This document shows positions 34,028-45,399 of a stretch of 64,000 nucleotides of DNA, one piece after another. Within the stretch, counting starts at the first letter, position 1. Each line of letters starts with the position of its first letter. The notes under the pieces are model-generated. The model did no database searches. It was not told where the DNA came from and was given only the letters and a program-made list of their open reading frames with translations. The position numbers were made by a program, and so were the translations under genes. Source of the stretch: Ophioderma brevispina (taxonomy: Eukaryota > Echinodermata > Ophiuroidea > Amphilepidida > Ophiodermatidae); contig JAMKCH010088446.1 of the NCBI GenBank assembly GCA_023653785.1, positions 62,001-126,000 of the forward strand, read 5' to 3'.

Positions 34028-35153
34028 AGGCTCAGTCACACAGCCGATTTTTTGATTAGAAAACGATTGGCCAAATTTTCAAAATCGTGAGCAGTTTTTT
34101 CTTTGTAATGTGTATTTGGCAAGGTCTGGGCCTTTCTGTGCAGTCGTATGTAGTCTTCCCATTATTTGCTAGAAAACCGCTTCCAGACTGCTCTAAGAAT
34201 GGTGCGATTGGCCATTTTTCAGAAAAAATCGTGAAGTACTCTTCCTTTTTCAGGTGTAGTTTTGGCCAAGTCTGGGACTGTCCTACACAGTCTTCTGCAG
34301 TCTTATATGGTGGTTGGAAGCATGTGGCAAATATGAAAAACCCGCCACGATTTTTCTTACAGCTTAACAATTGTTGGTGGGTTTGGATCGGTAAGGTGGG
34401 CTGTGAAACACATGGACGGTTTGGAAGCGGTGAGCCCGATGAGTTGGTGCGCATCATGATGGTTGTGTGCAGTTGAAGTGGTCGGCAATGAGTCTGCTCC
34501 AATGGGGGGAGAGAAAATGCAAGCCCACTGGATATGTTGAATCGGCGACTGAACTCTCCGGCGACTACAGAAGATGAGCGCCGACATGCAGTATTGACAG
34601 CCACTTGTGCTGTCGTGGGTAAGGTCTGAGACGATTGAGAAAATGAACAAGTGAATGCTGATCGCCATAATGATCGGCGATTGAGCCTCTCTTGTAATTG
34701 GAAACAAGACTGCAGCCGATGTGGAAAAGAAATGTGGTCTTGTGTCGTGGGGAAGAGGTTGAGTCGCGTCGGTTTGTCGTATGTGAGGGACCTGTCTTGG
34801 ATGTCGTCCAAAACTCGGCGACCAAATAGATGAGCAGCAGTCTTGACAGCGACATGTAACAACTTTTGCTGTCGTTTCAAGGTCGGCGTCTAATCGGGGA
34901 CTGAACAGTGGCGTCGCCAATTAAAAATGCTGGATCTGTGATTCCATGATGTGGTCGCCTACTGCTCGGCGTTTCAGCATCCTGGATCATTGACGCCGGG
35001 GAAACTCGCAGAATATCATCCCTGGTGGGATAAAAATTGTAAATTTTGCAAGTTTGAACAAGCTGTGTAGTGATTTTCAAAAAAAATGCAGGTATTTAGT
35101 TTGTGTAGTCGGGAAGTGGTTGGGTCGGGAAGAGTGTCTTCGTGTGACTATAC
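34028..35153 (+). mobile_element. TTAA element family G, copy 1 (about 1.13 kb)
   Basis: The start AGGCTCAGTCACACAG and the end (reverse complement) GTATAGTCACACGAAGAC are short inverted termini. The right flank is TTAA (35154-35157) and the left is a mutated CTAA (34024-34027). The element matches 41448-42588 in reverse orientation over its length (for example CATCATG, GATGTGGAAAAG-like, GGTGTAGTTTTGGCCAAGTC). Open frames up to 274 codons run on the minus strand and others on the plus strand, but they are not preserved in the second copy and show no domain. I treat them as non-coding. Two near-terminal subrepeats (GATTGGCCA...AAAATCGTGA) are present. Confidence 0.75.
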
Positions 35154-35159
35154 TTAATT

Positions 35160-36060
35160 AGCCCCTGTTTACATTTTCAAATCCTTATTTTGTTTTTCCA
35201 GATGGGTTCGTTGCAAAAGTACATTAAAACACGCGCACGCTTAATACGCAACAAAAATCCCCACGCGACGCAATGTGTGCCCTTGCGGCTGACGGCGTAA
35301 AATGCGCTTAAATTCCCGCCGTTAAGACATGTGGTTTTTTTGTGACTTTTTAAAGGTCAAATAGCTGTTTTAATCGGCAAAAAATACAGCTCAGGATAGT
35401 CTGCAGTGGATAACCTTGTTGGTAAAGATAGAACAAAGGTTAATGTTTAAAATGGTTGCAAAATCAGAAATTTGTTGTAAAAACAAAAGCACTAGGGTTG
35501 AACTGACCTTAACACCAACATATCGTGAACAATTAACCAAAAACATCTACCTATTTGATTGGTTTATTGATGCCCTCACTTTTCTTTTCCTTCTTCTTCA
35601 CGATCATCTTAAATTGTTGAAATTCAACATCCTGTGAAAAAAGTTTGGAAAGACCCATTCATGCCAGATTTTGCAGGCTTGTCACGATTGGAAAGTGGTT
35701 TTTCAGGTTACTCACTGCCATCAGATTCAACTTTGCAGACAAATCTACACGGCAGCATTCGTATCTTTTGTCTGCTTTAAACCATTTGTTTAGATTGAGA
35801 GAATTTTTTGATCAGTTCAGCCCCTTTTGGTTTCAACAGTGGTAGCTGCCCAGTTTTGCTTTAGTTGTATACTTGGAAGAATAAATCTTTAGCTGCATCA
35901 TTTATCCTGAGTCGTTTAAATTCAAAACAGTTACACTCCTTGAGTAAACTCATGAGATTCATTTCCCCCTTCAATCTGTGTGAATCTGTAATATTCCTCA
36001 TCTAATTGTAAGTGTTTTGTATCGCAAGTCAAAAAATTGGTTCAAGGAAATAGCGCCTGT
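35160..36060. other. No gene recognised
   Basis: A CpG-containing patch at 35230-35320 has no coding signature. Otherwise AT-rich. Confidence 0.35.
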
Positions 36061-36108
36061 TATTGTCGTAGGATACATCCACTTAACTGGTTTTAGATCC
36101 ATGTTCTA
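36061..36108 (+). repeat. 48-bp direct repeat, copy 1
   Basis: GTAGGATACATCCACTTAAC through GATCCATGTTCTA recurs with one difference at 37966-38013, inside the 85-bp tandem array. Confidence 0.85.
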
Positions 36109-36846
36109 AACAGCAAGATTCCTACTCACGGTGTAAACCCAGAGCTAGGCTAACCATGGGTACTCTTAGCTCTACTCCAAAGGTACCCCCTTGAGGCACT
36201 ATTGATGCAGTACCTACAACTATAGTTACTTGTGAAGTATACGAAACACTGGATGGATAGCAGCTATGTTTATTAGAAGTACCCTCCATCCTATAGTGTA
36301 CTCTGCATTTGCCTGCCAGGTGACTGACATGTATCCATGTGAAAGCCACCAGTAGTGGAGTACCTCTGAAGCTACTCCAAGTGAGTACCTGCACAGGTAA
36401 TCCCCTACCGCTGTCTTGAAGTTGTAGGCAGCACTTTGGAGTTTGGACCATAGAGGGCGCCAAAAACATTCCATTGGTGTTATGACCTTTCTGATAATTT
36501 ACAAGCTTAGTAACATCTATATTTGAGTTGAGCATCACCAAAAACCCCTATAAATGACATTTTGTGTAAAAACATATAACCTATGTGACAAAATGTTAAA
36601 TAATGGATAAAATTACTAAAATAATCACACAAAGCTCAAGCTCATTTGCATGGGAGTACCCATACAGGTACTCCCGCATGGTGTGACTAGTGGTTAAGCT
36701 ACTGCGTGTACCTAGGTGGATGGTTACCCCCACTTTTGCGGCCGGCGATGTGGTACCCATTAGGGGGGTATTCCGCGGCTACTTAATAGTCACTTCAAAG
36801 GTTAATCCCATGAAGGAAAATTGGTTGTGTACTATTGGCTCTGAGC
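36109..36846. other. Unexplained block with GTAC words and a hairpin
   Basis: Many GTAC-containing words (GGTACCCCCTTG, GAGTACCTGCACAGGTA) occur. A hairpin at 36652-36675 has stem GGGAGTACC/GGTACTCCC. A 139-codon minus frame (36541-36122) has no recognisable domain. It may be a repeat without another copy in this window. Confidence 0.4.
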
Positions 36847-36850
36847 AAAT

Positions 36851-37835
36851 CGTCGCCCACATCACATACTGTCTTATCTGACGAAATGCCGTTTTCGAGA
36901 AAATCGCCATTGAATTTCTACCAGGAGATTTCATGTTTGTACTATGGAATTAAACATTACAATTTACTTTTTAATTTTGATTATGAAGAAAACATTCTGA
37001 AGTTTAAGTTTTAACCTTGCTGAGTTTTGAAAGTGCTATTGTATTACTGATATAAAGCTATAAAGTCATAAGTCTGTATGTGAAACGCAAAAAAGTCGTA
37101 TTTTAACATACGACGCTAATTTCACCGTTATATTTTAATACGTTCAGATAGATCACTATTTGAAAAACGAGATGTTCACGCACGAGGCAGATACGACGCA
37201 CATAGATAGATCTGTATGTGAAAAGCGTAAACAGCTTGTTTTACGAACAACGTTAATTATACTCTTATTGAAATTACGTGTAAATGAAACATAAGACAGT
37301 GTGTGAAATCGCGATATGCAGATGTGAGCTTAAAGACACTATCGGTGATTTGAAAAATATTTGAAATTTGCAGGAATAGCTTCAAAGTGAAGGATAAGTC
37401 TGTAGAATTCTCATAAGTTACCTTTTCCAGCTGTAGAATTGACAGAAAAGGAAGAAAACGGCAGTGTTCCAAGATACGATTCTCCATTCAATTACGTGTT
37501 GTAGTAAGTGTCCGTTCGGACAATAATGACTAAAATCTCCGATCCTGTCCTTATTAGGTTGCTTCTGGTCTTATCATTTGCAGGGTATGTTAGGATACCT
37601 GTACTTGTTACACGCATGCAAAAATCTGATTTTTGATGATTTTTTCGATTGCTGATTTAGCAAATCACTGATAGTGTCTTTAATGATCAAAATTCTTAAT
37701 TAATATCTCACTAATTAGGTCACTTTCAAGATTGTAACTTTGTCCATGTATAGACCATAATATTTTAAGTACATATGCAAAATATCTCAAAAAAGTCAAA
37801 AATGTCAGATAAGACAGTATGTGATGTGGGCGACG
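36851..37835. mobile_element. 985-bp DNA transposon with perfect 31-bp TIRs and 4-bp target duplication
   Basis: The left end 36851-36881 (starting CGTCGCCCACATCACATACT) is perfectly inverted at 37805-37835. AAAT flanks it on both sides (36847-36850, 37836-37839). An unoccupied version of the target, CTGAGCAAATGAATCAAG, is present once in the nearby tandem array (38025-38040, AAAT at 38029-38032). This confirms the insertion and its 4-bp duplication. There is no transposase. It carries a 346-bp TTAA MITE inside. The superfamily is uncertain; 4-bp duplications occur in Chapaev and Sola groups, for example. Confidence 0.85.
37334..37679 (+). mobile_element. TTAA MITE family F, copy 1 (nested)
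   Basis: This is a 346-bp element between TTAA at 37330-37333 and 37680-37683. The ends are AGACACTATCGGTGATTTG and (reverse complement) AGACACTATCAGTGATTTG. It is collinear with 58769-59114, which has exactly the same length. Shared blocks are TTGCAGGAATAGCTT, CCATTCAATTACGTGTTG and AATGACTAAAAT. Confidence 0.85.
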
Positions 37836-37846
37836 AAATGAATCAA

Positions 37847-38340
37847 GAAATTCCTTATTCCATTACAGTCTATTCAGTGTGTAAGTTCTGTGAATATTGT
37901 CTACTATTGACTCTGTGTGGAAAGGAATCAGAAGAAATTCCTTATTCCATTACAGTCTATTCAGTTATTGTAGTAGGATACATCCACTTAACTGGTTTTA
38001 GATCCATGTTCTACTATTGGCTCTGAGCAAATGAATCAAGAAATTCCATATTCCATTACAGTCTATTCAGTGTGTAAGTTCTGTGAATATTGTCTACTAT
38101 TGACTCTGAGGAAAGGAATCAGAAGAAATTCCTTATTCCATTACAGTCTATTCAGTGTGTAAGTTCTGTGAATATGTCTACTATTGACTCTGAGGAAGGA
38201 ATCAGAAGAAATTCCTTATTCCATTACAGTCTATTCAGTGTGTAAGTTCTGTGAATATTGTCTACTATTGACTCTGAGGAAAGGAATCAGAAGAAATTCC
38301 TTATTCCATTGCAGTCTATTCAATGTGTAAGTTCTGTGAA
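37847..38340 (+). repeat. Tandem array of about 85-bp units, six copies
   Basis: Units start GAAATTCCTTATTCCATTAC at 37847, 37934, 38040, 38124, 38208 and 38293. Each continues AGTCTATTCAGTGTGTAAGT and TATTGTCTACTATTGACTCT. The second unit is a variant that replaces its middle with the 48-bp sequence also found at 36061-36108, then ends CTACTATTGGCTCTGAGCAA. The last four units are nearly identical. The 985-bp transposon lies in the left-most unit. Confidence 0.9.
37966..38013 (+). repeat. 48-bp direct repeat, copy 2
   Basis: Partner of 36061-36108, embedded in the second unit of the tandem array. Confidence 0.85.
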
Positions 38341-39781
38341 TTTCTGTCGGATTTTGAGAGCCGACTTTGACGGGTTGTTTGTGGTGGATGGTCACATATA
38401 TATTAAAATCATTAATGATTAAGTAATCTTGAGGTGAAACAGTAGCTTAAACATCTGAAATAAGATCAAAACTCGACAATACAAACTTGAATGTTTCAGC
38501 ACCCCACCTTTGACCCCATGAACTCCACCACTTACAAGCAGCTGATACAATTAAATCAAATGGTATTTTATATAAATCATATATATAATTAAAATCATCT
38601 AACTGTTTAAAACATTTTGCAAGAGGTGATACAGCTTTTTCATTAATGATTTAAAATTGTTTGTGCTGTTTTTTAAAGCATGATCTATCGTCTGTACTGA
38701 GGGTCATCCAACCATATGATATGATAACATATTAATCATCTGTAGAGAGAAATTTTGCCATTGTCAAGCACGCAAATATCCGGAAGCAAGTCTGTAATTG
38801 ATTTGATCATTTTACTGTGCTTTAATTTGAAATCCTATGTGCAGCATCCATTATAAGGTGATTTTACCTCTTCTCACATTTACAGTTATGAAATGCATCT
38901 CACTGTAAAACATGGTTAAGGATAATGTTTATGTGGCTGTATTTATAACAAATAAGTGTAGTTAATAGAGGCAAGAAGTGATCAAACACCCTATCAGTTT
39001 GAGCTAAGCTTACAGCCTATAATTTTATATTTGGAGTATGGGTAGGTAGATGAACTGAGACACCTCTATGAATGGCAAGATTGTTGCTCAACTAGCTTCT
39101 GTATTCTTACATGCGACAGCTTAAAGTTCCACACCACTAAATAGATCTTCTTTGAAACCCTCTGACCGAAAAGTGTTTGGCAAAATGGTAAGATCGTTTA
39201 GTTCAATTAACAAGAGGTGAGCATAAGCAAGAAAATGAGAATTAGTACATAGACAAATGTTTTCTTCTGCTAAAATGTTAATATAATTTAAGTTACAATT
39301 GTTCTTATTGGCTCTAATTATGTTACAATAATATATGTGAGACAAAACTACTTATTGATGCTGATAACAATGCATTGGTAGGACAATATTAATTTGCAAT
39401 TTGATGAATGTAAAATGAATGACATATCAACCTATCTGCTTCAACCGCCTGCACCATGGGAGGAGCTCAACACTCTGCTACTACTAACTCCATCCCATGA
39501 CACCCAAAATGGTTTAGTTACTCAGGGTACAGTGTGTAGTTCCTTCCATTTCCAAAGCAATAGTTTGTGTCCCTCATATTTTTTCTACAAACATCCCTGC
39601 AAAAATAATTCTAATTGTACCCAGTCAATTGTTTAGATACCTGTTAACACCCCTCTCATTCCTTTGGGTTATATGACAGGATGATGTTGAAGTTGTAAAC
39701 ACTATGATTGAATGACTAGATCACCTAAGGGTTAAAGGCATCTTTCATTAGAAATTTTGTGGACCACAAAGGACGTATTAT
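38341..39781. other. No gene recognised
   Basis: AT-rich, nothing supported. An 80-codon frame at 39394-39636 is not protein-like. Confidence 0.4.
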
Positions 39782-39802
39782 CACACACACACACACACAC
39801 AC
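39782..39802. repeat. (CA)n microsatellite
   Basis: About ten perfect CA/AC dinucleotides. Confidence 0.9.
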
Positions 39803-40760
39803 TTATGCATAGTGTAGCCCATCATTTTTGGCAAAGTGGCCAAGTTGGACAGTCACAGTTGGTACTGAGGTGCTAATGATCCTGTCATAAATTGAATCCA
39901 AGTGAGAGAGGAAAATACAACAATGAGTCATTGCTGCTAATTCAAGGTGATCTGCATATGTTGTATGCAACAGCCATGTTTTGATTAACTTCCCCTTAAT
40001 ATTTCTGAGACAAATTTCAGGAAGGCAGTACCCATTAATGCATGAGTTTTCTCTGATGTAATGTACCACTCCCTGGCAAAGGTTGCCCATTGATTGTAAA
40101 TGCCATATTTCTGGAGATGGTGAGCCATGGCATCAAACCATTGCCTGCTGGATTGAAGGCTACTTCAATATTTCTATTGGTGAATGATTTGCCGACATGC
40201 AAGATGTTCTTAATCCATTTGACCTGTTTGCCATAGGTATGGCCTGCCCCTCTTCATGTGGATGTTGATGCTTAAGTGAGGATTTAGCAGGAGGTTTTAA
40301 GATTTAAGTTAATTGATGATGCAAAATCATTTCCCTTCTTTTTTGTGGTTTGAAGGTTCCTATATTGTATCTTTATACTATACTGCATGATAATTGAACT
40401 TGTCAAAGAAATCTTGCTATCTTTCATTTGTTTTGAAATTTACATCATGTGTCTGAGCTGGTACATTTCTGCACAGTACTAGAATTTCTTTAACATTTAA
40501 TAAGGCCTTCTTGGGAGTGAGGATGCTCATGATTATCCCCCTTCCCTAACTTATCCAATACCGAATCCAGAACTTTCTGAGGCCTTCTTTGAGAAATTCT
40601 GCATACCATGAGTTCTTTGACTCCACTTTGTGGTGGTTTCCCTTTTATCTTGTACTGTATAGATTCTTCAAAATTCTGTGTGGTTATTCTAGTTTTCCTT
40701 TTGGACAAGGGTTTAGATCTATGACCTCAAAATTCCCACCATTATCAACTGTAGGATTTG
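39803..40760 (-). pseudogene. Possible decayed coding sequence, family unknown
   Basis: Minus-strand fragments in shifting frames look protein-like. They are TTQNFEESIQYKIKGKPP (from 40708), then around 40240-40130 KQVKWIKNILHVGKSFTNRN, and around 40130-39990 IYNQWATFAREWYITSEKTH. The 95-codon frame 40090-39803 overlaps the last one. The same strand, proximity and composition suggest one frameshifted gene or transposon protein. I recognise no family. Confidence 0.3.
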
Positions 40761-40815
40761 AGGGGCAATCCATGTTTCTTCAAAAATAACTGGCTTTTCC
40801 ATTACAGCTTACTGC

Positions 40816-41216
40816 CAGGCTCGTAACCGACCCTGAGCTCCTCCGGGTGTCAAAACTCAAGAAGTTCCCCATTTTTCCGGCTCGCTACGCTCGCCGGGTA
40901 GACCCATATTTTTTTCCACTAGGTTCGAATCTGAGACGGGGGGGGGGGGGGGGGGGTGGGGAGGAAAATTCATTTACTTCTCCGTCCCTTATACCCCTCC
41001 TCTTTGTCTCTCCTTCCCCTTTCCTTCTCTTTTCCTTCATCCTCTGCTCTTTTCCCTTCTCCTTCCCCTTTCCCCTTCTCTATTTTCCCTTCTCCTGCCC
41101 CTTCCCTTCTCTTTCTCCCTCCTCTTCCCCTTCTTCTCGTCCCCATTTACCCTTCTCCGTCCCCATTTTAGTGGCGCGTGGGGGGCAGTCTGCCACCCGC
41201 GCTGGTTCCTCCACTG
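40816..41216. mobile_element. Probable hAT-like MITE with low-complexity interior
   Basis: The ends are CAGGCTCGTAACCGACC and (reverse complement) CAGTGGAGGAACCAGCGCGG. The flanks are CTTACTGC and CTTACGCT, a partly matching 8-bp duplication. The interior holds a run of 19 G (40938-40956) and about 190 bp of nearly pure C/T (40977-41170). Open frames across the C/T tract are low-complexity Ser/Pro/Phe and not genes. Confidence 0.5.
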
Positions 41217-41447
41217 CTTACGCTTTTTATTTTCTTAAGGCCAAAAGCCACATTCACATAGAAAGACTTGCACAAACATGGTACCATTTTTGATTTTAGG
41301 CCAATGCGATCCCGCCACATCTTGGTACCGCCTGTTGTGGGTGCCTGTGGAATGGTCAGTTTACAACATACTGACATTGGGAAGGGGTTATGCATGGCCC
41401 TCTGAAAATCTGTGGGTGTTAAATGATGGTCACATTTACTATGTTAA

Positions 41448-42588
41448 GTGCTAGTCACACGAAACAGCATCCCGACCCACGCAATTCCCGACTACACAAG
41501 ACAGCATTTTTCAAACTCGGCTACAGTCTTGTTCAAAACTTGGCAAAATTTTACAAATTTTATCCCGACCAGGGATATTAGTTGCGAGTATCCCCGTCGT
41601 AAACGAGACAAGGGAATCTGAATGCGCGATCCGGCGACAGCATCCTTGAATCAACAAGATCCAAGCATGTTTAATTAGCGACGCCACTTTTCAGTCCCTG
41701 ATTGTCGCCACCTTGAAAGACACACAAGTTGTGACATGTCCGCTGTCAAGACTGCTCGTCGATTGGTCGCCGCGTTGTTGACGGCCAAGAAAGGTCCGTC
41801 ACATGAAGACCACCGCGACGGCAAACCAGACCCAACCTCTTCCCAACTACCACAGACCTCATTCTTTCCAATCGGCTGCAGTCTTGTGCAAATTACAAGA
41901 CAAGAGTAGGCTAATCGCCGAGGCATCGGCGATCAGCATTCATCTTGTTCGTTCTCAATCATTCGCAACCTTAACACGACAGCACAAGTTGCTGTCAAGA
42001 CTTCCAAGTCAGTCGACTTATCTTCTGTAGTCCGCCGAGTTTTATCGCCGATTCAACATGTCCAGTGGCTGGCATTTTCTCTCCCGCCTTGAGCAACCTC
42101 ATTGCCACCCTTTCCACTGCACACACACTCATGATGCGCACCAACTCATCTGCTACCGCTTCCAAACCCGCTCATGTGTTCAAGCCTACCTTCCCGATTC
42201 CAAACCTTCGCCATGCCCCGATTTTTTTAGCGCAAAGAAAAATTGTGGCGGTTTTTCACATTTGGCCACATGCCTCCCGCCACCAAAAGAGCAGAAGACT
42301 GTCATTGCAGTCCCAGACTTGGGCCAAAACTACACCTGAAAAAGAAAATTACTCATGATTTAAAAAAAAATGCCAATCTGCACGCAGTCTGAGCAGTTGG
42401 AAGCGGTTTCTAGCAAATCAATGGTAAGACTACAGACTATCCGGGGGGCACAGAACAGGCCAGACCTTGCAGAAATACTACATGAAAAAGAAAAACTGCT
42501 CACAATTTTCGAAAAATGGCAATCGGCACCAGTCTGGAGCAGTCTGCCAGTGGTTTTCGAGCAAAAACTCGGCTGGGTGCCTGAGCCT
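41448..42588 (-). mobile_element. TTAA element family G, copy 2
   Basis: This is a 1141-bp element between TTAA at 41444-41447 and 42589-42592, inverted relative to copy 1. The ends are GTGCTAGTCACACGAAAC and (reverse complement) AGGCACCCAGCC-like after AGGCTC. It confirms the family boundaries. Open frames in this copy are in different frames from those of copy 1, which argues against conserved coding. Confidence 0.8.
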
Positions 42589-42756
42589 TTAACAGTATCT
42601 TCTTCTGTTCTGTTTATTCTGTTTTAGTATGAAGCAATGGGAGAACCCATATTTAGTGTGCAAACCAAGAACATAAATTATGATTGCCCCAGTGGAAATA
42701 CTAAGATATCCTCTCAATTGCATTTAATAAAAAGTGAACTTACTGGGAGGACTTAA

Positions 42757-43114
42757 AGGTTGACTCAGAGATTTCCTGAGGATGGCGCCCTCATTTTTCT
42801 GACAGATGTGTTTTTTTGCCTAAACTTAATGCTTGTCCACGCACTAATCACTGTGTGAAATAGCTAAGCTCAAATCGATGTCTTTTATATGGAAAATCAC
42901 AGTTTTGTTTTAAAATTCCGGATCCGGAATTTTGGTTATACACAGTATTCAATGGGACTATATAGAATACATAAATGTTTACTGCATCAAAACGAAAAAT
43001 CCGATTCACCTCAAAATTTGGAATTGGGCATTTTGGATGACTATCTTTAGTTCTAGGCAACTATTTCTGATTATTACACGGAAAAAATATATTTCAAAAT
43101 CTGTGAGTCAGACT
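42757..43114 (+). mobile_element. TTAA MITE family D, copy 1
   Basis: This is a 358-bp element between TTAA at 42753-42756 and 43115-43118. The ends are AGGTTGACTCAGAGATTT and (reverse complement) AGTCTGACTCACAGATTTTG. Interior words such as TCCGGATCCGGAATTTTGG and ATGGCGCCCTCATTTT are shared with the inverted copy at 59.8 kb. Confidence 0.85.
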
Positions 43115-43544
43115 TTAATCCTCTATACCATCTCCCTGATACTAGCTTGTAGACAGTATTTATTGCAATAAAGAGACCTGGGACAGCTTGAAAAATGTCT
43201 ACCTCTTCTTAATGTATATTTCTTGGGCTGTAAGTTAGTTGTTTCAATTTCCTGTTCTTTTTTTACTCGGTTCTGAGTTTAATAAAAACACATATTACAT
43301 ACTCTCATTTCCTAAGATCAAAAATACCATACCATAATTTAAACTCCACCAAGAATTCATTACCAGAATGCTTGAAATTACAAATGGGAAATTCTCTTAT
43401 ATTACTAGCATGTGTATATTTAGCACAAAAGGCAATCTGAGTACTGTATTTTTTTAAAATATTTTAACTAAATTGATCACTTGTCAATACCGTGTAAGAA
43501 AGACTTGCTTTACTGTCAAATTATTGAAAAAATGAACACACTGT

Positions 43545-43745
43545 TATAGACCGTATTCAATAGCCAGCCATGTTGGTGGACAAGATAGACGCATTCCAGT
43601 ACTACAATACATTCACCTGTCAATGATCCCTGTGCGATCGCTAAACATGGATCGATTGACAGCTTAATGTATTGTAGTCCTGGAATGTATGCATCTTGTC
43701 CACCAACATGTCTGGTGGCTGACGTCATATTGAATATGGTCTATA
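43545..43745. mobile_element. 201-bp hairpin (foldback) MITE
   Basis: TATAGACCGTATTCAATA and the reverse complement of the right end, TATAGACCATATTCAATA, begin inverted arms of about 80-90 bp. These share CATGTTGGTGGACAAGAT, CATTCCAG.ACTACAATACA and CTGTCAAT. Nearly the whole element can fold into one stem. It probably uses a TA target. Confidence 0.85.
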
Positions 43746-44110
43746 GGCTAAATATCTTGTTAGTTCATATAGTAAAGCTATTGTAAGCATGTGTAGTTTG
43801 AGTCCGCCAGTATGCAAGTTTACTGATACAGTGCACAGCATATGAAAGAGCCCTCATGGACAAAACCATTCTTAAAGCTACTTATTAGAATCAAGCTGTT
43901 TTGTTCTCACCCATCCATGAGAATTTTGTTTGTTTACATCACACTTTCAGAGTGTGTTGAAGGAAAAAATCTATTAATGAAGGAATAACATTGCTTTAAA
44001 TGCTGGTTTTAAAACTCCCTATTTCTGCCAAAATAAACTGTAAATAATGGAGTTAACATTTTGTAACTAATCTGTATGTCACATCCACAACAAATTGAAG
44101 AGAAGTACAG
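43746..44110. other. Nothing recognised
   Basis: AT-rich, no supported feature. Confidence 0.4.
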
Positions 44111-44114
44111 TGAT

Positions 44115-45295
44115 CATATTGGAATAATAAATAATAAATAAATATCTTGTATTGTTATCTAGACCTATTTCATTCATTTAATAATAATATGTATTTGAAT
44201 TACTTGCAAAATACAGAAACAGAAATATGATAAATATATAATACATACAAAAATTGACAAAGCAAAGCAAGTAATTCTGGATAAGAGAATGGGTTGTAAA
44301 AACCCAATCACAAAGGTGCACTCATATCCAAAGAGAAACAAAGGTACATGCACACAGAGCAAGATTGATTAATAGGAAACCAAAAGAATAGGCAAGGCAA
44401 ATGTATGCACAATGAAACAAAAATCAGTTGATGTTAGACTGATTGAAAAAGTAAACAATTACCCTGTCTATATCAAAGTGGTTTCCAAAATGAACATAAA
44501 CATTTTCAAAAACGCTACATTTTTTAACAATATTAATTTAGTAAACTTAAAAAGTGTGATTTACAGCCTGCTTTAAAGTTATAAAGATTATTGACAGCAT
44601 GCAAATCAGATGGGATTTCATTCCAAAGATGTGGAAGTGAAATAAACACAGAATTGAAGAAAGGGGAAGTCCTTGCAGATTGGTGCAAAAGCCTAGTACT
44701 CTGCAATATGCTATGTTGAATCAAAGAATTAAAAGAAGTAATGTTCAAATCATGTAAAATCTTAAAAAACCCAGAACAAGCCTTTGGATTTTGAAAGCAT
44801 CTTCAAGCCTGACTATATATTATTCAAATCAAGAAGTCTGCTCAAGTAAGGTGGACGAGCATCCGCCTTTGGTGATTGCTTATAAAAAAGTATGTGTAAT
44901 TTTCTGTTGCACTTTCTCTAACCTGTCTAAATGATTCTTTGAGGGAGGTGGCCCAAACACATGCACCGTCTAGAAGATGGGGCAAGATGAGAGCTTTGTT
45001 AGAGGTTCAATCAGTGCATTAGAAGACTATTTCTTTGTTGGCATCTGGTATGATGAAAGCCATTTACAGTTTGGAAACCTTACTTGAAATTGCAGCTATA
45101 TGAGCGTCAAAGGAAAAGATCCCGACTGAATAACACCAAGTAATTTGAAATTGTTAACTCCAGCAAGTTTACTCTCACCTATAATGTAAAGATCACAATT
45201 ATCAGGAGACTTAGATCAAGTAATGTGCATAATGGAACACTTATTAAGAATAGTCCAATTAAAAGTGTTGTGAATATCATTTGGAAGTGTGTAGA
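44115..45295 (-). mobile_element. LINE 3' end, CR1/L2/Jockey-like, 5'-truncated and decayed
   Basis: Minus-strand blocks match the end of a non-LTR reverse transcriptase. FNWTILNKCSIMHIT and GVNNFKLLGVIQSGSF (near 45290-45110) are the late RT 'K..vMh...L..LGV' region. Near 44660-44540, FISLPHLWNEIPSDLHAVNN is the familiar C-terminal 'WNsLP' block. Stops and frameshifts interrupt the part between. The 3' end is a TTATTTATTATTTATTATT-type short repeat (44126-44150 on the plus strand), as expected for CR1/L2-type elements. It is truncated at the 5' side near 45295. Confidence 0.75.
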
Positions 45296-45399
45296 ATTAA
45301 TAACATATCAAGAAATTATAAAATATAATTCTGTTGTGGCATAGCACTTGTATTTTTTTGGGTTTATACCTACACTTTCATAATTTCCCCTATTACTTG

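Noticed and set aside
34056..34880. 274-codon minus-strand open frame, the longest in the window
   Set aside because: It lies inside the family G repeat, has no recognisable domain, overlaps long frames on both strands, and is not kept in the second copy.
37847..38340. CRISPR-like array
   Set aside because: The units are contiguous copies of about 85 bp without unique spacers in an otherwise eukaryotic repeat landscape.
40956..41293. Ser/Pro/Phe-rich open frames
   Set aside because: They come from a C/T simple-sequence tract within a probable hAT MITE.
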